A stretch of DNA of 7,135 nt from Opitutaceae bacterium UBA6669. Its GTDB lineage: Bacteria; Verrucomicrobiota; Verrucomicrobiia; Opitutales; Opitutaceae. The position numbers were made by a program, and so were the translations under genes. The notes beneath the pieces were generated by a model. It made no database searches. It had not been told where the DNA came from and saw nothing but the letters and a program-made list of their open reading frames with translations. Below are positions 5,353 through 7,135 of this stretch, piece after piece. The stretch covers positions 2,140 to 9,274 of the forward strand of contig DKKJ01000420.1 in assembly GCA_002455175.1 (NCBI GenBank), written 5' to 3'. How positions within the stretch are numbered: the stretch's first letter is position 1; each line of letters opens with the position of its first letter.

Positions 5353-6786
5353 ATGAACACGTTCGGATCCGCTTTCCGTCATCCTCGCCTAAACGTCCTT
5401 GGCCTTCTTCTCGCTGTCCTCGGCGTTTTAACCGGCTCGCATCACTCCGCACTCCGCGCCGCGGAGTCAGGGCGTCCACCCAATATCATCTTTATCTTAG
5501 TAGATGATTTGGGCACAGACTGGGTAGGGTGCTACGGCTCTCCCTACCCTACTCCCTCACTCGATCGTCTCGCTGCTCGGGGCCTCCAATTCGATACCGC
5601 CTGGACGTCTCCTATCTGCACACCCAGCCGGGTCATGATGCTCACCGGCCTCTATCCCGGTCGTACGGGTTGGACCGAACATTACGACGTTCCCCGATGG
5701 GGTGGAGAGGGCTTGATCCCAGATCGGTTCGATACCTGGCCCCAGCGGCTCAAGCGTCATGGATACGCCACGGCGATTGCCGGAAAGTGGCAGATCAACG
5801 ACCTCCGGCTATCTGCTGACATCCTTCAGCGTCACGGCTTCGATCACCACTGCGTCTGGCCCGGCGTCGAGTCTAACAATCCACCCAGTGAGCAGCGCTA
5901 CTGGGACGCCTATCTCCAAACGGACGGGGTTCGAAAAGTTCATCGTGGCGCCTATGGCCCAGATGTGACCCAGGCTTTTGCCCTCGACTTCATTCGTCAA
6001 AAGCGAAGCGGTCCCTTCGTCCTCTACTACCCAATGATTCTGGTTCACGCTCCCAATGAACCTACCCCCCGCAATCGCCACCGACCGCCCAGCGGCGAAG
6101 ACGCGCTCTACGCCGGTTCTGTCACTTACATGGACCAACAGGTGGGAGAACTGCTCGATGAGCTGGATCGATTGGCTCTCACCGACAATACGGTGATCAT
6201 CTTCGCGGGCGACAATGGCTCGTCGAGCTCAGGCACGCTTCACGGCCGATCGATTCCCGCGGGCAAAGGCAAGACCACGGCTTGGGGTGTACATGTCCCT
6301 TTGATTGTTTCTGCACCAGGAATCGCAACCGTCTCCGGGAAACGGACTGCGGCTTTGACGGACTTCAGTGATCTTTACCCGAGCATCCTGGAGCTCGCTG
6401 GTCTTTCACCACCTTCCGGCTTAGCCATCGACGGTCACTCCTGGGTTCCTTTGCTCAAAGGGACTCACAACGCAGCCACTCGTCCCTGGATCTACGCGCA
6501 ACGCCACACGGATCGTACGATCCGCGATGAGCGCTATAAACTAAACTCGGACGGAAACCTTTTCGACCTCTTGGCTGATCCTGACGAACGCACCCCTCTG
6601 GATGCCCGCTCGAGTCAGACTCTCTCCGATCGGAAAAAAACTCTCAGCACGCTCTTAGCCGCGATCCCTGCAGCCAATGTCACGATGCCTTTCCCTGAGT
6701 ACAGCCTCTCACGCATGAAAGAGTATCAGGATCAGATGGCAAAGGAGCGCAAAGCCACAAAATCCGAACGGAAGCGCTCCGACTAG
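5353..6786 (+). CDS. Secreted type I sulfatase, CTPSR motif, with Gln in place of the GKWH histidine
   Basis: This is a second formylglycine-dependent sulfatase, 477 residues long. A signal peptide occupies residues 1 to about 37 (hydrophobic LNVLGLLLAVLGVL core, ending ALRAAES). Metal-binding VDD lies at 50-52. The full cysteine-type signature C89-T-P-S-R93 is followed by VMMLTG. LVHAPNEP (His232), AGDNG (286-290, Asp287/Asn288) and the Lys305 region (AGKGKTT) complete the set. Two positions differ from typical members: GKWH is GKWQ (Gln147), and the usual YEGG-x-R before the VP strand reads TAWGVH. The C-terminus is a charged tail (KERKATKSERKRSD). ATG 5353 was chosen because it starts a good signal peptide; GTG 5254 would add 33 atypical residues. 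No Shine-Dalgarno is seen. The enzyme probably desulfates an exogenous organic or glycan sulfate outside the cytoplasm. It is only distantly similar to the other sulfatase, so this is not a recent duplication. Confidence 0.95.
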   Translation: MNTFGSAFRHPRLNVLGLLLAVLGVLTGSHHSALRAAESGRPPNIIFILVDDLGTDWVGCYGSPYPTPSLDRLAARGLQFDTAWTSPICTPSRVMMLTGLYPGRTGWTEHYDVPRWGGEGLIPDRFDTWPQRLKRHGYATAIAGKWQINDLRLSADILQRHGFDHHCVWPGVESNNPPSEQRYWDAYLQTDGVRKVHRGAYGPDVTQAFALDFIRQKRSGPFVLYYPMILVHAPNEPTPRNRHRPPSGEDALYAGSVTYMDQQVGELLDELDRLALTDNTVIIFAGDNGSSSSGTLHGRSIPAGKGKTTAWGVHVPLIVSAPGIATVSGKRTAALTDFSDLYPSILELAGLSPPSGLAIDGHSWVPLLKGTHNAATRPWIYAQRHTDRTIRDERYKLNSDGNLFDLLADPDERTPLDARSSQTLSDRKKTLSTLLAAIPAANVTMPFPEYSLSRMKEYQDQMAKERKATKSERKRSD

Positions 6787-6818
6787 CTGGTTTTCGGCAA
6801 CGCGATCGAGCGACCTCC
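6787..6818. other. Short convergent gap without a visible terminator
   Basis: Thirty-two bases separate the second sulfatase stop from the stop of the minus-strand membrane-protein gene. A TTTT run at 6791-6794 follows the stop, but no stable hairpin precedes it. Confidence 0.4.
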
Positions 6819-7121
6819 TCACGGCATCCTCGGAGAAGCAACTCCCCAAGGCGAAAAGATCCACACGAGAGCGATACCTAAACCCGTTAAAACAATTAAG
6901 GTACAGCGGTAGACGCGTGCCTCCTTCGCGGTCAGCGCGATATTCTGCTTTCGCGTCGATAACTCGCTGTCCAGTAGTCCGTCAGCTGAGCGCGCCTTTG
7001 GGAAAATCCAGCTAAAGGCAGTCATCAACCCAGCACACAGCAACGTAAGTATAAAACAGCAGTTCAACGGATTGGAGAAAAAGTGAGGAAGTGGTGCCAC
7101 CCACGCTTCCTGCCTGAGCAT
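6819..7121 (-). CDS. Small two-helix membrane protein of unknown function
   Basis: From ATG 7121 this frame encodes 100 residues with two clear hydrophobic segments, about 20-40 (LNCCFILTLLCAGLMTAF region) and 71-90 (CTLIVLTGLGIALVWIF region). They are joined by a charged linker (KARSADGLLDSELSTRKQN region). The linker's Lys/Arg content puts it on the cytoplasmic side by the positive-inside rule. A GTG sits directly before the ATG, and GGA at the window edge could belong to a ribosome site. The frame has no stop between the ATG and the window end, so the gene may begin further upstream. No family is recognised. Clear helix architecture and the lack of a competing frame favour a real gene, but the short length keeps this uncertain. 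Confidence 0.55.
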   Translation of the reverse strand: MLRQEAWVAPLPHFFSNPLNCCFILTLLCAGLMTAFSWIFPKARSADGLLDSELSTRKQNIALTAKEARVYRCTLIVLTGLGIALVWIFSPWGVASPRMP

Positions 7122-7135
7122 CACAAAACTTATCC

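Noticed and set aside
1284..6786. The two sulfatases as a recent duplication
   Set aside because: They share only the family's catalytic motifs; active-site cysteine motif, C-terminal half and intervening regions differ throughout.

Overview
The window most likely comes from a Gram-negative bacterium of the Verrucomicrobiota (Opitutales-like). Two things suggest this. The TonB-dependent receptor has the N-terminal pattern typical of that group: a short signal peptide, then a 'DPFDVTT...KGYMATNT' stretch leading into the plug. Secreted sulfatases also sit around it. The phylum assignment is inference from protein style; no rRNA or other marker is present.

Layout. Bases 1-140 hold the 3' end of a membrane-protein gene on the + strand. 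Five bases later a periplasmic FMN transferase gene of the ApbE family follows (146-1195), with a twin-arginine signal. A convergent 88-base gap separates it from a minus-strand pair that is probably co-transcribed: a TonB-dependent outer-membrane receptor (5066 down to 2793), then a type I sulfatase (about 2747/2702 down to 1284). A divergent intergenic region of 286 bases (5067-5352) separates the receptor from a second, only distantly similar type I sulfatase on the + strand (5353-6786). A small two-helix membrane protein on the minus strand (7121-6819) converges on that sulfatase and ends the window.

How the genes may work together. The receptor and the flanking sulfatases look like a small uptake-and-desulfation locus. 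The receptor would import a ligand across the outer membrane. The two exported sulfatases would remove sulfate esters from it, or from the polymer it derives from. The two enzymes differ at the active-site cysteine motif (CIASR against CTPSR) and at a catalytic-pocket histidine, so they probably act on different esters. No glycoside hydrolase, SusD-like protein, regulator, sulfatase-maturating enzyme or mobile element is visible. The ApbE gene and the membrane gene before it form a separate unit, perhaps for extracytoplasmic flavin-dependent electron transfer; their link to the sulfatase locus is only proximity.

No tRNA, rRNA, CRISPR array, insertion sequence or convincing rho-independent terminator was found. 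The points most worth a second look are the Asp-to-Ser change at a metal-ligand position of ApbE, the missing normal start codon of the first sulfatase, the His-to-Gln change in the second sulfatase, and the symmetric elements in the divergent promoter region.
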